Shown here piece after piece: positions 9,638-20,020 of a DNA stretch of 64,000 bases. The notes under the pieces were generated by a model, which worked only from the letters and a program-made list of their open reading frames with translations, made no database searches and was not told the origin of the DNA. Origin of the DNA: Cepaea nemoralis (lineage: Eukaryota; Mollusca; Gastropoda; Stylommatophora; Helicidae); the NCBI GenBank assembly GCA_014155875.1, contig JACEFZ010015095.1:372001-436000 (forward strand), given 5' to 3'. Numbering within the stretch: the first letter of the stretch is position 1; every line of letters begins with the position of its first letter. A program made the position numbers and the translations under genes.

Positions 9638-11021
9638 GCTGAAAAAATACTGAAACAAAGCAAGCAAAAAAAACACACAATTTCAATTTCTTAATTTAAA
9701 GAAGATGTGCTGAGGTGTCCTGTTCCGCTTTGCTGAAAAATACTAAAACGAAGCAAGCAAAAAAAAACACAATTTCAATTTTCCAATTTAAGGAAGATGA
9801 CCTATTGTTTTGGAAAACAATTAATTCAGGTAATTCATATTCATCTATTAAGCTGAACTGTTATACTGAAATCACCAAATCAATTTCACAGGCGTATTTA
9901 TCTAAACCAACTATATGCTTCACACAAGAGCAGTGTTCAATTAGTCAATTGTACCTATGCTCGTTATCGGTCAAAATACGCCAGAAGTCTTGTTCTGCCA
10001 TTCTGAAATATTCTAAAATATAGCACGGAACACAATTTCAATTTCTTAATTTTTAAAGAGCACAATTCCCTTATTTTATAAAATTGTTCAGTTAATTACT
10101 ATGTTCATATAATACAAAATTTTACCCTGAATCTGTTTCGTTGTTCAAGGAATCACGTTCTTCGACTCGCCGTCATATTCGAACATCCGGAGCTTAAAAT
10201 CAGTCGTAGAGTTCAGGTAGCTGAGCTTAGTTTGGGTAGCGGAGATTAGGTAGCCTGTCTCTTCCTCTCAGGTCACTTCTCATGGGCTGCCAGAAATTCT
10301 TCAACCCGTGGTTGGGTCCCGACCAGCTTGTTTTTCTTTGTCTTCACCCCGGGTGGGGTACATCATCGACGTCTTCATGAGGTCTTAGTAATAACGAGGC
10401 CCCAAAAAATTATCAGGATCAGCCGAGGCCTAGCGATAATTGAGTGTTTCAAGAATTTATGGCCCGATCAACGATCATGCTGTCCTGACAACTCCTGATT
10501 AGCTCTTTAACTTTGAGCAACTTGAATTGCTGGTTTGCCCAAACTCTCAGGATAGGATCACTCCTGGTCAATCAGAACGATGTAAGGTAGCGGTTTTGAT
10601 AGCTCTTGCAACGCAAAATTTCAGTCCATGTCAAGCCTGTTGCTAACAATCAAACTGCAGAAGGGCGGCCATACAAACTTCTTTCACTGTGAACTCTGCA
10701 AAACGGCTGATATAACAAACTTCTTGTTACTACTTTGACCGTTATCTGAAGTCTTAAAAAAGACTTACAAAGGACCACTCCAGGGCGAGCTTTTGGCCTC
10801 TGTATTCAGATATTATCACTATTTACAAGTTACTGGCCATCTTTTGGTGCGTCTGTTATCAGGTTCAATAATTGTTCTTTCACGTGCCGCTAGTATTGTG
10901 TTTGTTTGTTTATTTCTTGAACCTTTCCCTTTCCGCGACGTTATTCAATCCTGGCTTCGCATTGTTTTTTTTTTCTCATCCTCAGGTTCGCATCCTGGTC
11001 AAGTGGCTCCATTTCGCCTTT
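9638..11021 (-). other. 5' leader of the gypsy element, with decayed duplicates of the gag start
   Basis: A 1.38-kb leader lies between the 5' LTR and gag. The sequence around the gag ATG (about 9622-9707) recurs twice, at about 9716-9800 (start codon lost) and about 9985-10060. The third copy keeps an ATG at 10001 and reads MAEQD before diverging, giving an 18-codon upstream ORF ending at 9945. The rest, 10061-10980, has no recognised coding content. Confidence 0.7.
10986..11011 (-). promoter_or_regulatory. Candidate primer-binding site of the gypsy element
   Basis: The plus strand here resembles a tRNA 3' end: a T-arm (TCAGG, loop TTCGCAT, CCTGG) followed by an acceptor-like strand ending CCA at 11011. 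Its complement starts TGGAGCC on the minus strand. The site lies 10 nt inside the LTR boundary, farther than usual, and the acceptor spacing is two bases too long for a standard tRNA, so the call is tentative. Confidence 0.4.
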
Positions 11022-11262
11022 TATAACAGTGTGTAAGAAGACGAAGGCATGTAGTTTGGTTGTTGATAAAACGTTTATTGGCTTAACTTGACAAAGCTTC
11101 GATGTACACCTCCATTCTCTACTATGCCCGGGTCTCAACTGCCCATACCAACCCAATACGTCACGATTGAGCATCTCCCCCCCCCCCCCTTTCAGTCTAA
11201 ATGCTCAATCGTGCTGTATCTGTGTTTCCCACTAGATCCTAATACTACCCAATACTGTTACA
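11022..11262 (-). repeat. 5' LTR of the gypsy element (241 bp)
   Basis: Identical to the 3' LTR at 2016-2256 with a constant offset of 9,006 bp. The hairpin arms are at 11162-11174 and 11201-11213 around the same C13 tract. The target duplication TAAC follows at 11263-11266. Confidence 0.95.
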
Positions 11263-11266
11263 TAAC

Positions 11267-12835
11267 GCTTTCGACAGACGGCAGAAATATGTCTTCTCGC
11301 CTGTTAAACCTTGTTGTAACCGTGTCGCTGGTATCCAGACCACCATGCAGGATGAGCCATGGACCAGGTAGACATTCTGAATGCTCTATGAAAAGTAAGT
11401 CATTTACGAGAACCAAGCGATGACTGGGAATCTACAACCATGGTCAGGCTGTGAGAACAGCACGTTAAAAGAGGTGTGGCCAAACAAGAACACTACGCTG
11501 GAAGCCAAAGAAGATTAATAAACCAACACAGAACTGGTGTCGTTAGCCGCTACATGCTGCGGGATTTGCTGAGGAGGGGATCTGAGCACTTAAGGACTGA
11601 ATGGTTCGATGTGCAGTGAGGATGATCTGTCGACTAACTAACTAACTAACTATACAAATTTTACCTGGGCTCCAAAGTCAACCATCCTAAAACATTGACC
11701 TGGGCTCCAAAGTCAACCATCCTAAAACTGACCTGGGCTCCAAAGTCAACCATCCTAAAACAGGTCACAGGAAATGTCTGGGGAAGTAAAGGCAGCCCAC
11801 TTGATATTGACCACATCACCCCCCCCCCCTCGAGTGCTGATTGGTCTATAAGTTGTGGGGGGCTGGTAAAATATACCCATTACACCTTCTGGCATCTAAA
11901 AAGTTCTTTATTTTAGTGAGCTACTTGTAACAGCTTTTTTCTGTGCCTTGTCAGGATTTTGTGACAACTCCTGTCATCTGAAAAGGTCCTTTACTATAGG
12001 GCCTACTTATAGTGGCTTTTCTCTTTGTGCCTTGTCGAGATTTTGATACGACTCTACTTTCTGGAAACTCACAAACATTTCCAAACTGATATATATCTTG
12101 GACAATGACAGATGTTATCTTGGCCTCTGATTTGATTGAATTATAAGTATAAAAGTGATATTTAAATGTTGAGCATGGCCTGCGATGGGTGGCGTTGTGA
12201 TAATCTGTTGTGATGATTTGGTGTGTCCAGTGTGTGCCGCGTGGTTACACACCCGCTTCACACGCGTGATCCGGGACTGTTTCCGGATCCGGTCAGGGAT
12301 ACTGACGAGCTCAGGTGAGGGCGAAACTCGAGTGTAGTGCTGCCATATTGACGTGGATAGGCCTTGGATTCATACCGGAATGCGATCGGCGTTGCCAGTA
12401 GTGGGTTGTGCTCAATATTTATTTTTTAAATGTGTTGAGACAATAACTTCTAAATTTTCTCACGCACATTGTTGCATTAATGAACTATTTATTTTTAAGA
12501 ACTTTTCACAAAATCAGATGCAGTGTCTTGACAGGTGAGAACAGACATTATTGCTTATAAAATGACACACATGTAAATGTTTAGTATTGGATAATCTGAG
12601 TAATCTTGAGCATTGTCATTCTGAATAAAATAGTTGTGTATAATAGTGTACACATTTGAGATGATTTATTAATAATTACACGAAGGATGACGAACAATAG
12701 TGAGATTGTTTATTGTACATTCCCCAGAAGACTGAGTTTTAATTCTTAAGGCTGATGCACTGGTGTTTATTTCAACTGTTTTTTGTCCATCAAGAATGAT
12801 GATGACCATCCATTTCATCCAGTGGGGTTGAAGGT
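11267..12835. other. Unassigned spacer with short repeats
   Basis: No gene recognised. It contains a CTAA tetranucleotide run near 11635-11650, a three-copy 33-35-bp repeat at 11663-11763, a C11 run at 11819-11829, and AT-rich sequence. A GC-rich patch near 12230-12310 looks weakly tRNA-like but I could not fold it convincingly. Confidence 0.5.
11663..11763 (+). repeat. Three tandem copies of a 33-35-bp unit
   Basis: Units start at 11663, 11698 and 11731 with the core ACCTGGGCTCCAAAGTCAAC followed by CATCCTAAAA. Only the linker between cores changes length. Confidence 0.95.
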
Positions 12836-13212
12836 ATGGAGCCGTGAGTTCTAAGATGGCTGATAAGGCCTATTTTGGCTCAGAATGTTCTTTGACAGTA
12901 TGGGCAAAGAATTCTTGACATTTCTGGAGGAAGATCTCCTGCGGTGGCTTTTCTGTCCAGCCTTTTCTTCACATCTCTTGCAGTCTTGGTTGCTTCACAA
13001 GTGACTACACCCTTGCGTAATGATGTACGCCACAAATTTTGGTCTTTGGCAGCAGTCTCCAAAAGCTTTTATTGAGCTCTTCAGAGTGTCTTTAAAGCAT
13101 TTCCTCTGGCCGACTTGAGAGCGTTTATCATAATGCAGCTTGCCGTAAAAAATTCTTTTAGGGAGCCTGTGATCTGGCATGCGAGTCAAGTGACCAGCCC
13201 AGCAAATCTGAT
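12836..13212 (-). pseudogene. RTE-like LINE (family alpha), C-terminal end
   Basis: Read on the minus strand this encodes the terminal module of an RTE-like LINE: WAGHLTRMPDHRLPKRIFYG, followed by a basic region and a C2H2-type finger beginning CPYCQRTF and ending H-x3-H. An in-frame stop interrupts the finger near 12880. The matching family alpha module in the plus-strand copy is at 21730-22119. The upstream part of the same ORF lies at 14013-14313; the two are separated by the 28S/RTE insert. Confidence 0.8.
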
Positions 13213-13216
13213 TCTT

Positions 13217-13224
13217 GGGTAAAT

Positions 13225-13310
<86 letters not shown>

Positions 13311-13311
13311 A

Positions 13312-13361
<50 letters not shown>

Positions 13362-13368
13362 TAGAATC

Positions 13369-13408
<40 letters not shown>

Positions 13409-13500
13409 ACTTTGTGAAGACACATGAAGGGTGTAGCATAGGTGGGAGCGCAAACGCAACTGAAATACCATTACTTTTATCGTTTCTTTACTTATTCAGT
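13217..13500 (+). rRNA. 28S rRNA fragment (pseudogene piece), spanning the R2 target site
   Basis: The sequence from GGGTAAATGGCGGGAGTAAC through CTCTTAAGGTAGCCAAATG and AGCGAAACCACAGCCAAGGG to ATCGTTTCTTTACTTATTCA is the strongly conserved core of eukaryotic 28S rRNA. It includes the site TTAAGGTAGC/CAAATGCC used by R2 retrotransposons. The match ends abruptly at 13500, where normal 28S would continue GAAGCGG. Only about 284 bp is present, flanked by LINE sequence, so it is a displaced fragment, not an rDNA unit. A few changes from usual consensus (for example GCTTGGTAGAATC) suggest it is no longer selected. Confidence 0.95.
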
Positions 13501-14012
13501 CCATAGTGGAAGGTTGGGAGACATTGCTCGCAATAGACAAGTGATGTCTCCTGTGGTAGCTCTGGCGGGCCTATTCCCGCTGGTCGCGGGGGCCGCTAAA
13601 AGTCAGGTGGAGAGTCTGATGATAGTGCACGCTTTACACAGGTCCGGACACTTGTGATTGACAGTAGTGCGCGCCCCTATGGTCCGGTCTCGTACGAGGT
13701 CCTCACCTGTGGGACTTGGCTGTACGCCTCTAAGCCGGGTCCCGTGGGTGTCAGGGTCTGGCCATCACTCGCCACCTGCTCGTGGTGGCGAGGTCTCGGA
13801 GGATTCGACGCTGTGCCGCCAGCGTCTGCAGCCTACCTTGTGCCAGACGTATTGGTTACCCATTCCTCTGGACAACACAAGGTTAGGCCGAGAGAGAGGA
13901 CATGTCGTTTGGGCGCCACATAATCCTCTGAAGCTCTGCCCAGACATTGTGATGGAATATTGGCCACATTCCAACTCACATACTTTGGTCTGTAAAGACT
14001 GCAAGGTGTCAA
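13501..14012 (+). mobile_element. Internally deleted RTE-like sequence joined to the 28S fragment
   Basis: Positions 13823-13960 resemble 15193-15330, part of the 5' untranslated region of the plus-strand alpha LINE. The last ~25 bp (GTCTGTAAAGACTGCAAGGT...) match the 3' end of that LINE at about 22151-22177. It therefore looks like a non-autonomous LINE derivative carrying both ends but no ORF. It follows the 28S piece in the same orientation, and the whole block interrupts the minus-strand alpha LINE. I found no target duplication. Confidence 0.65.
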
Positions 14013-14330
14013 CTACGGTGTGGATACTGGGCATGGACGCTCTTTCTAGGACTTCAGTGTCTGGGATCTTGTCTTGCCATTTAATCTTCAAAAGCTTCCT
14101 TAGGCAGACTGTGTGGAAGTGGTTTAATTTCCTAGCATGTCGCTGATAAACAGTCCAGGTTTCACAAGCATATAGCAGTGAGGAAAGTACGACTGCTTTA
14201 TAGACATTCAGCTTTGTCTGCAGGCTTATTCCAGTTCTGTCCCACTGTCGGATACGTCGAGATTGATGGCTCAACACCCAAAGAGATAAATGATGAAAAA
14301 TCATTTTTCCCAATGTGATCCTGCCCGTTT
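14013..14330 (-). pseudogene. RTE-like LINE (family alpha), post-RT region
   Basis: The minus strand encodes KAVVLSSLLYACETWTVYQR and CLRKLLKIKWQDKIPDTEVL, the region between RT and the terminal module in this LINE family; the plus-strand copy at 21520-21700 has the corresponding segment. It loses homology near 14015 at the insert. The upstream RT and endonuclease are absent, so the copy is 5'-truncated. Confidence 0.85.
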
Positions 14331-14888
14331 AATTAATTTAGCTGTACTGACTCAATTGTTGAGACCAGAAATAGAGTTTTAGAGAACCAAGGAATACCTT
14401 CAGGAAATAACTGACAAAGTTGTATTCCCTTTTATACCCAAAATATCCTTTAAGTGGTTCCTTGCCTCTCCTCTACCAACTAATTAATTCTATCTAGGGT
14501 AATTTAAAACAATTTGACTATGACAAGTAAAAATACAATCAATACATGACATGACCTAATTCTTTTTCTGATTTAATAAACACAAACATGGATTTTGTAA
14601 ATTGCATTCAAAATTACAATTTCCTGTCGTAAAATAAGGACATATACATATACAGTAAATATACAGAATTGATGTGCCACAAATTTTTTTTTCCAGTGGC
14701 ATGTAATGCTAATCTTTTACTGGCCTGGATGATCTGGGGGGAAAAAAGAATTGTCTACACTCAGAATTCTCCACTTCCAGCTTTGGGAATCCCTCTGGCT
14801 ATCAATTAATTGTAGTATTAGTCTTAGTGTTAATACTACAATTTGAAATGAAATGTAAAAGCTTAAGAACATAGTATTAGTCTTAGTG
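14331..14888. other. AT-rich spacer with a short hairpin
   Basis: No gene. A perfect 10-bp inverted repeat, TGTAGTATTA (14811-14820) and TAATACTACA (14831-14840), encloses a 10-nt loop. The string TAGTCTTAGTG at 14878-14888 recurs at 22213-22223 and may be the target duplication of the following LINE. Confidence 0.6.
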
Positions 14889-15624
14889 ATGAGAGTCAGG
14901 TCTTAGTCAGATATGACTGGGCTACCTTATAACAGTAGATGGTACTACCTGCTTTCTGTTAGCGCCGAACATTGGGCGGCGCTTACCAAACCTGACACCC
15001 CCATTGTGCCACCGGCTTCGGGCGGAAGAGCGCAATTGGGAGGGTACAAGCCTTATCCTGGTGCGATGAAATGCAAGCTAAAGACAAAATGTCATGGCAG
15101 GGCAGACCAGGCCCTAAGCCTTGGTTGGCAACTGGTCTAGGATCGAAGCTCTGACAGGCGGACAGTTAGAGCATTGCTTTGCTGATCCGGCAGCTTCTGC
15201 AGCTTGTCTTGTTCCAGATGTAGGGGTGTTACTTTTCCTCTGGAGTGAACTAGGCAGGCCGAGAGAGGGATCATGCTGCATGGGCAACACATGATCTCTA
15301 TATTTTAGTCCAGGCTTTGTGCTATAGAGAGGCAATAACTCCATCCCTGGTCTTAACTGGTCTCGGAATCAAAGCGAGAGGCAACTGTTACGGGTTATAA
15401 GTCCGTGTCAATTGGCGTAGACATGGGGCGCCACGCGTTGCCTCTGACGGTGGGAGACACCTACAGGTGTCGCTGATCAGCTACCGCCCGCCTCAAGCTG
15501 GGCAGCCCCCGGCCAATTGAGTGCTGATCCGCCACAGCCTGCCTGCTTCAATGGGTGATGGGGCTAGGACAAAATCTGAATCGCAGGCTGTAAAACCAAT
15601 GCACTAGGTGCAAACAAAAATAAA

Positions 15625-16899
15625 AATAGAAACCTCAAGCTACGGCTTGCAACCTGGAATGTGAGAACCATGTGTCCAGGATGTTCCACTGACTTGACCA
15701 ATATTGACGATGTGAGAAAAACGGCTGTGATTGATGCCGAACTCAATCGTCTTAACATTGATATTGCTGGCCTGCAGGAGACTCGCCTCGCTGAGGAAGG
15801 GTCACTCAGGGAAAACAATTACACCTATTTTTGGAAGGGTAGAGGGCAGGCAGAAAAAAGGCAACACGGTGTGGGCTTTGCAGTGAAGAATTCGCTACTG
15901 TTAATGATTGAAATTCCAGCAGGAGGAAATGAAAGACTTATCCCTGCGCTTGGCAACCTCTTGTGGTTTTGCCTCCATTATTACTGCATATGCACCGACA
16001 CTCGATTCCTCTGATGATGTGAAGGATTCGTTCTATGAGGAGTTAGACTCCGTGATCAAGGCAGTTCCAAAATCTGACTACATTTATTTGCTCGGTGATT
16101 TCAATGCTCGTGTGGGCAAGGACTCGAGTTCATGGCCAGTGTGCCTTGGAAAATACAACATTGGTCACATGAATGAAAATGGGCAAAGGCTGCTGGAGCA
16201 TTGCACCAGTAATGACCTATGTATTACAAACTCCTTGTTTAAACCAAAAGAGATGCATAAGGTCACATGGAAACATCCAAGATCCGGCCATTGGCACCAG
16301 CTGGACTTCATCATACCACGGAGACAACATCTGAACCATATATCATTGACTCCTAGTTACCACAGTGCTGACTGTGATACGGATCATTCTTTAGTTGTTG
16401 AAAGGGTTAGAGTGAGACCAAAGAGAATCTACACAGCTAAACACAAATCTAGCCCCAGGATTAATATTATTAACACTCACGATCCTGAAAAGTGCTTTCA
16501 GTTTCAACAGCAACTTGAAGACGCTTTCACTGATACACCAGAAAATTGTACAGTAAATGAAAAGTGGGGTCACATTATAGAAACTCTTCATAAAACTGCC
16601 GTAGGGGTTTACAGCACTGTGGATCATAAGAGACAGAACTGGTTTGCGGCAAACAGCGAGACTCTGCAGCCCTTGATTGATAAAAAGAAGATAGCTCTAT
16701 TAAGAAACAAGAAAAGACCAACGCGTAACACTCTGAGTGAGCTAAGGCAAGCAAGGATGTGCAAAAAGCTGCCAGGCAGTGTGCAAATAATTATTGGATC
16801 AAGTTATGTGAGTCCATTAAAATCGCAAGTGATAAGGGAAACATAAGAAGCATGTATGAAGGAATAAAGAAAGCCTGTGGTCCAGTGATCAAAAGAAGT
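15625..16899 (+). pseudogene. Endonuclease region of the alpha LINE, broken
   Basis: An exonuclease-endonuclease-phosphatase (APE-type) domain. Motifs seen: ATWNVRTM (catalytic Asn region), LQETRL (Glu), a YAPT segment, LLGDFNARVG, a QLDFI box and CDTDHSLV (catalytic Asp/His). A frame change occurs between about 15950 and 15990, and another between about 16760 and 16846, where the reading continues in a third frame up to 16899. The domain nicks target DNA for target-primed reverse transcription. The coding sequence is interrupted at 16899 by the nested beta LINE and resumes at 20237. Confidence 0.88.
16888..16899 (+). repeat. Target-site duplication of the nested beta LINE, left copy
   Basis: ATCAAAAGAAGT at 16888-16899 is repeated perfectly at 20225-20236. 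It lies in alpha LINE coding sequence, which reads on directly if the insert is disregarded. Confidence 0.95.
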
Positions 16900-16913
16900 C
16901 TCATCTCATCTCA

Positions 16914-19838
16914 TCATGTTCCTCTTGTACCTTGCGGTGTCGAGGTGAAGTATAAACTTCGTGAGAGTGCCCGGTTATGGGCTTCGTATATCGACATTCC
17001 CATGGATTCTGTTATTCCCTCAGTCCAACGTTTACGTGGTCGGCCTCTTCCTCTGTTTCCATCTGGTCTGTACATCATTGCTTGTTGTGGCATGCTGTTG
17101 ACTGGTAGCCTACTTGCATGGCCATACCATTTGACTTGCTGCTTTCTAATAAAATCTAGAGCAGCTTTAACCCCTACTTTAGTCCTGATTTCTTCATTTC
17201 TGATCTTATCTCTTCTTGATACGTTGAGTAGTCTTCTCAGAAACCTCATTTCTGTTGTTGTGATTTTTCTTTTCTCTTTTTCTGTCATTGTCCAGGTTTG
17301 GCATTGGTAGCACAGAGTTGGTAGGAAGATTGTGTTGTAAAGTGCTTTCTTAGTAGTTATTGATACATGTTTGTTCTTTAGTATTGGTGCCATTTGTCCA
17401 ATGAGTTGATTTGCCTTATTGCACCTATTTTCGATCTCGTCTTCTGATCTGCCATTTGATGATATTATACTTCCTAGGTACTTGAAGCTCTTTACTTGTT
17501 TCAAGGGATGTTCGTTTAGGTGAATTGTTGCTGTTTGTTCTTCTTTAGTTATAGTCATTACCTCTGTTTTGCTTGTGCTAATTTTCATGTTATGTTCCCT
17601 ACACATTTCGTTTAGACTATTCATGTGGTCTTGTAATTCAGCTTCTGATTTTGCTATTAGTGCTTGGTCGTCCGCAAACAGGAGTTCTCTAATGGTTAGA
17701 TTTGCAGATGGTTCTTCTTCTGTGTTCTCGTCATGCGGTATTCTTGCTGTCTCTGCTTGGCTGGTTTCTTTACATATGTTGTCTATATATGTTATGAACA
17801 AGAGAGGGGACAGGACACAACCTTGTCGTACTCCAGATCTTATGGTGAAGGGTTCTGAGTGTTCTCCAGTTGCTCTCACTATGCATTCACTGTTGTTGTA
17901 TAAACTTCTGCATAGGTTTGTTAGATGTGTACTCACTCCATATTGTTTAAGGATTTCCCACAGCTTGTTTCTATCTACCCTATCAAATGCCTTTTCTTGG
18001 TCGACAAAGGCTAAGTAGAGTGTTTCATTGAATTCAATTGATTTTTCTATAAGTTGTCTAAGAGCAAAAATGGCGTCTGTGCATCCTTTGTTTTTCCTAA
18101 ATCCAAGCTGCGTTTCGCTTAGCTGGGGTTCTAAAGTAGTTCGTAATCTTTTTTCAAGAATTTTGCAAAATATTTTCCCAGTATGACTCAACAGTGAAAT
18201 GCCTCTGTATTGTGTGCAATCTCTTTTGCTGCCTTTGTTTTTCCAAATTGGGATAATTATGGCGTTTCCCCAGTCTCGTGGTGTCTGTTGTTCTACCCAA
18301 ACATGGTTGAATAGTCTATGTAGCCAAGCTGTTCCTACTTCCCTTGCTGCTTTAATTAGTTCATTTGGTATTTCATCCTGTCCTGGTGATTTGTTTAATG
18401 GGGCTAATCTGATGGCTTCTATAATTTCTTCTTTTAGTATGTCTGGTTCTAGTTCCTCGGTGACATCTGTGTAGGTCTCTTGAATTCCTGTGACATCTGA
18501 TGGGATGTTGAGAAGTTGTTCGAAATACTGCTTCCATCTTATTAGGATCTGTTTTTGTTCACTTATTGGTTCTCCATTTTCGCTGTTAATTATTTCAGTT
18601 GGGTCAAAGGGTTCTCCTCTGGTTCGCATTGCACTTATCTTTTTGTAGAAGTTTCTGGTTGCCTCCTTGTAGTTTTTATTTAGGGTTTCTCCATACTCTT
18701 CCCAGTCTTTTTGTTTTTCCCTCTTTACTATTCTACTCACATGTCTTCTCGCTATTCTGTATTCTCTGTAATCACATTCCTGTTTGCTCTTCAACCACTT
18801 TTTATATTTTTCCTTTTTTTCTTTTACCGCTTTCTTTACTTCTGCGTTCCACCAACTTGTTATTTTCTTTATCCGTGTTTTGCGTTTTTTCGTGGTTCCG
18901 CATGTTATTTTTGCAGTATTTAAAATGCTTGATTTGAACATCTCCCATTCTTCTTCCACTGTTTTTCTTTCCGTAGGTAATTTTACAAAGAGTTCAGTTA
19001 GTTCTTTCTCATAATTTTCCCTTACTGCCTCGTCTTTAAGGTTTTTTAAGTTTACTGATTCGCATGGCATGTATTTTCCTGCTCTTTGTTTTCTTCTTCT
19101 AATGGTTCTTATTGTGGCAACGACTGCTTTATGATCTGTGTTTATACTGAAATTGGGCACTGCTCTTGCATCTAATATATTTCTCTTTCTGTTATTTCTT
19201 GTTAATATAAAATCAATTTGGCTTTTAGTATCTAGATTGTTCCATTTATACCAGGTGTATACTTGCGAATCTTTATGTTTATAGAATGTGTTTGTTATAT
19301 AGAGGTCGTGTTGGCTGCAAAGCTCTATCAGTCTACTTCCGTTATCATTCCTTTCATTTTGCTGATCTCCAAATGCTCCCAGGTGTTTTTCTATGCCCAC
19401 TCTGTTATGTCCTAGTCTTGCATTGAAGTCTCCCATAACTATGATGTTGTCCTGCTTATCTATTTTGTTTAGCACATCATGTATGTCTTCGTAGAAGTCC
19501 TCGCATTCTTGCTCATTATTGTTTGCATTACATGGTGCGTATATCTGTACATATGTTGTGATTGTTTGTTCTTTTATTCTCACTGTTATGATTCTTTCTG
19601 ATATATATTTTATTTCTAGTATTCCTCTTGCTAGCCGTGGTTCGATGACTATTCCCACACCGTGTCTTGCCCTTTCTTGCTGTTCTACTCCAGAGTAAAC
19701 AAACGTGTAACTGCGGTGGAGCTCCTTGCATCCTTTCCCTTTTGTTCTGGTGTCCGCTATTCCCATCAGACCAATATTCCTCTTCTCCATTGTTTCTATA
19801 AGCTCTTCTTCTTTACTATTGAAACCACAGACGTTCAT
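16914..19838 (-). CDS. LINE ORF: APE-type endonuclease plus reverse transcriptase (intact)
   Basis: 974 codons without a stop. Residues ~1-240 form the endonuclease: GIADTRTKG, IQIYAPC-like VQIYAPCNAN, VMGDFNARLG, SQIDFILTRN and NTDHKAVV. RT follows with APLNKSPGQDEIPNELIK, YRGISLLSHTGKIF, LGFRKNKGCTDAIF, FVDQEKAFDRVDRNK, IRSGVRQGCVLSPLLF and the catalytic LLFADDQALIA (about 17665-17690). The C-terminus carries the module with KWYGHASRLP and GRGRPRKRW. The reading frame stays open for about 49 codons above the first ATG, back to a stop near 19988, with no other ATG, and encodes a plausible basic N-terminus (RRKTKKYRRTDLNGYRPGN). True initiation may therefore be non-ATG or depend on an upstream context. 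The stop overlaps the 3' tail. Confidence 0.93.
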   Translation of the reverse strand: MNVCGFNSKEEELIETMEKRNIGLMGIADTRTKGKGCKELHRSYTFVYSGVEQQERARHGVGIVIEPRLARGILEIKYISERIITVRIKEQTITTYVQIYAPCNANNNEQECEDFYEDIHDVLNKIDKQDNIIVMGDFNARLGHNRVGIEKHLGAFGDQQNERNDNGSRLIELCSQHDLYITNTFYKHKDSQVYTWYKWNNLDTKSQIDFILTRNNRKRNILDARAVPNFSINTDHKAVVATIRTIRRRKQRAGKYMPCESVNLKNLKDEAVRENYEKELTELFVKLPTERKTVEEEWEMFKSSILNTAKITCGTTKKRKTRIKKITSWWNAEVKKAVKEKKEKYKKWLKSKQECDYREYRIARRHVSRIVKREKQKDWEEYGETLNKNYKEATRNFYKKISAMRTRGEPFDPTEIINSENGEPISEQKQILIRWKQYFEQLLNIPSDVTGIQETYTDVTEELEPDILKEEIIEAIRLAPLNKSPGQDEIPNELIKAAREVGTAWLHRLFNHVWVEQQTPRDWGNAIIIPIWKNKGSKRDCTQYRGISLLSHTGKIFCKILEKRLRTTLEPQLSETQLGFRKNKGCTDAIFALRQLIEKSIEFNETLYLAFVDQEKAFDRVDRNKLWEILKQYGVSTHLTNLCRSLYNNSECIVRATGEHSEPFTIRSGVRQGCVLSPLLFITYIDNICKETSQAETARIPHDENTEEEPSANLTIRELLFADDQALIAKSEAELQDHMNSLNEMCREHNMKISTSKTEVMTITKEEQTATIHLNEHPLKQVKSFKYLGSIISSNGRSEDEIENRCNKANQLIGQMAPILKNKHVSITTKKALYNTIFLPTLCYQCQTWTMTEKEKRKITTTEMRFLRRLLNVSRRDKIRNEEIRTKVGVKAALDFIRKQQVKWYGHASRLPVNSMPQQAMMYRPDGNRGRGRPRKRWTEGITESMGMSIYEAHNRALSRSLYFTSTPQGTRGT

Positions 19839-20020
19839 TGTGCCTATTTTTTGAATCGCTGATCTATCTCGTAGTCCATTAACATTGCCGGGTCGATAGC
19901 CGTTTAGGTCAGTCCGTCTATACTTCTTGGTTTTTCTACGAGCAGTATGAAGATCCCCTGCCGGCTTGCTAGGCCAGTCGCAGGTTTAGGACACTAATCT
20001 GACCACAGGGAGTCCATCCC

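Larger units (their letters stand above)
2016..11262 (-). mobile_element. Ty3/gypsy LTR retrotransposon, near-intact and recent
   Basis: A 9,247-bp element with identical 241-bp LTRs (2016-2256 and 11022-11262), flanked by the 4-bp target duplication TAAC (2012-2015 and 11263-11266). LTRs read TGTAAC...GTTATA on the minus strand, an almost perfect short inverted repeat. Order on the minus strand is leader, gag (9637-8663), pol (8720-5433), then integrase C-terminus and tail (to 4178), then 1.9 kb without a gene. Protease, RT, RNase H and integrase follow the standard Ty3/gypsy order. No env or chromodomain was recognised. The only clear coding lesion is one frame break in a homopolymer at 5489-5495. 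Confidence 0.95.

Noticed and set aside
10968..10987. Polypyrimidine tract plus CAG as a 3' splice site
   Set aside because: It is on the strand opposite to the element's genes and overlaps the tRNA-like primer-site sequence.
12230..12310. tRNA gene or SINE in a GC-rich patch
   Set aside because: No convincing cloverleaf and no good B box.
13217..13500. Functional rDNA unit or an R2 insertion
   Set aside because: Only 284 bp of 28S is present, ending abruptly at 13500. The R2 target is uninterrupted and no R2 sequence follows.
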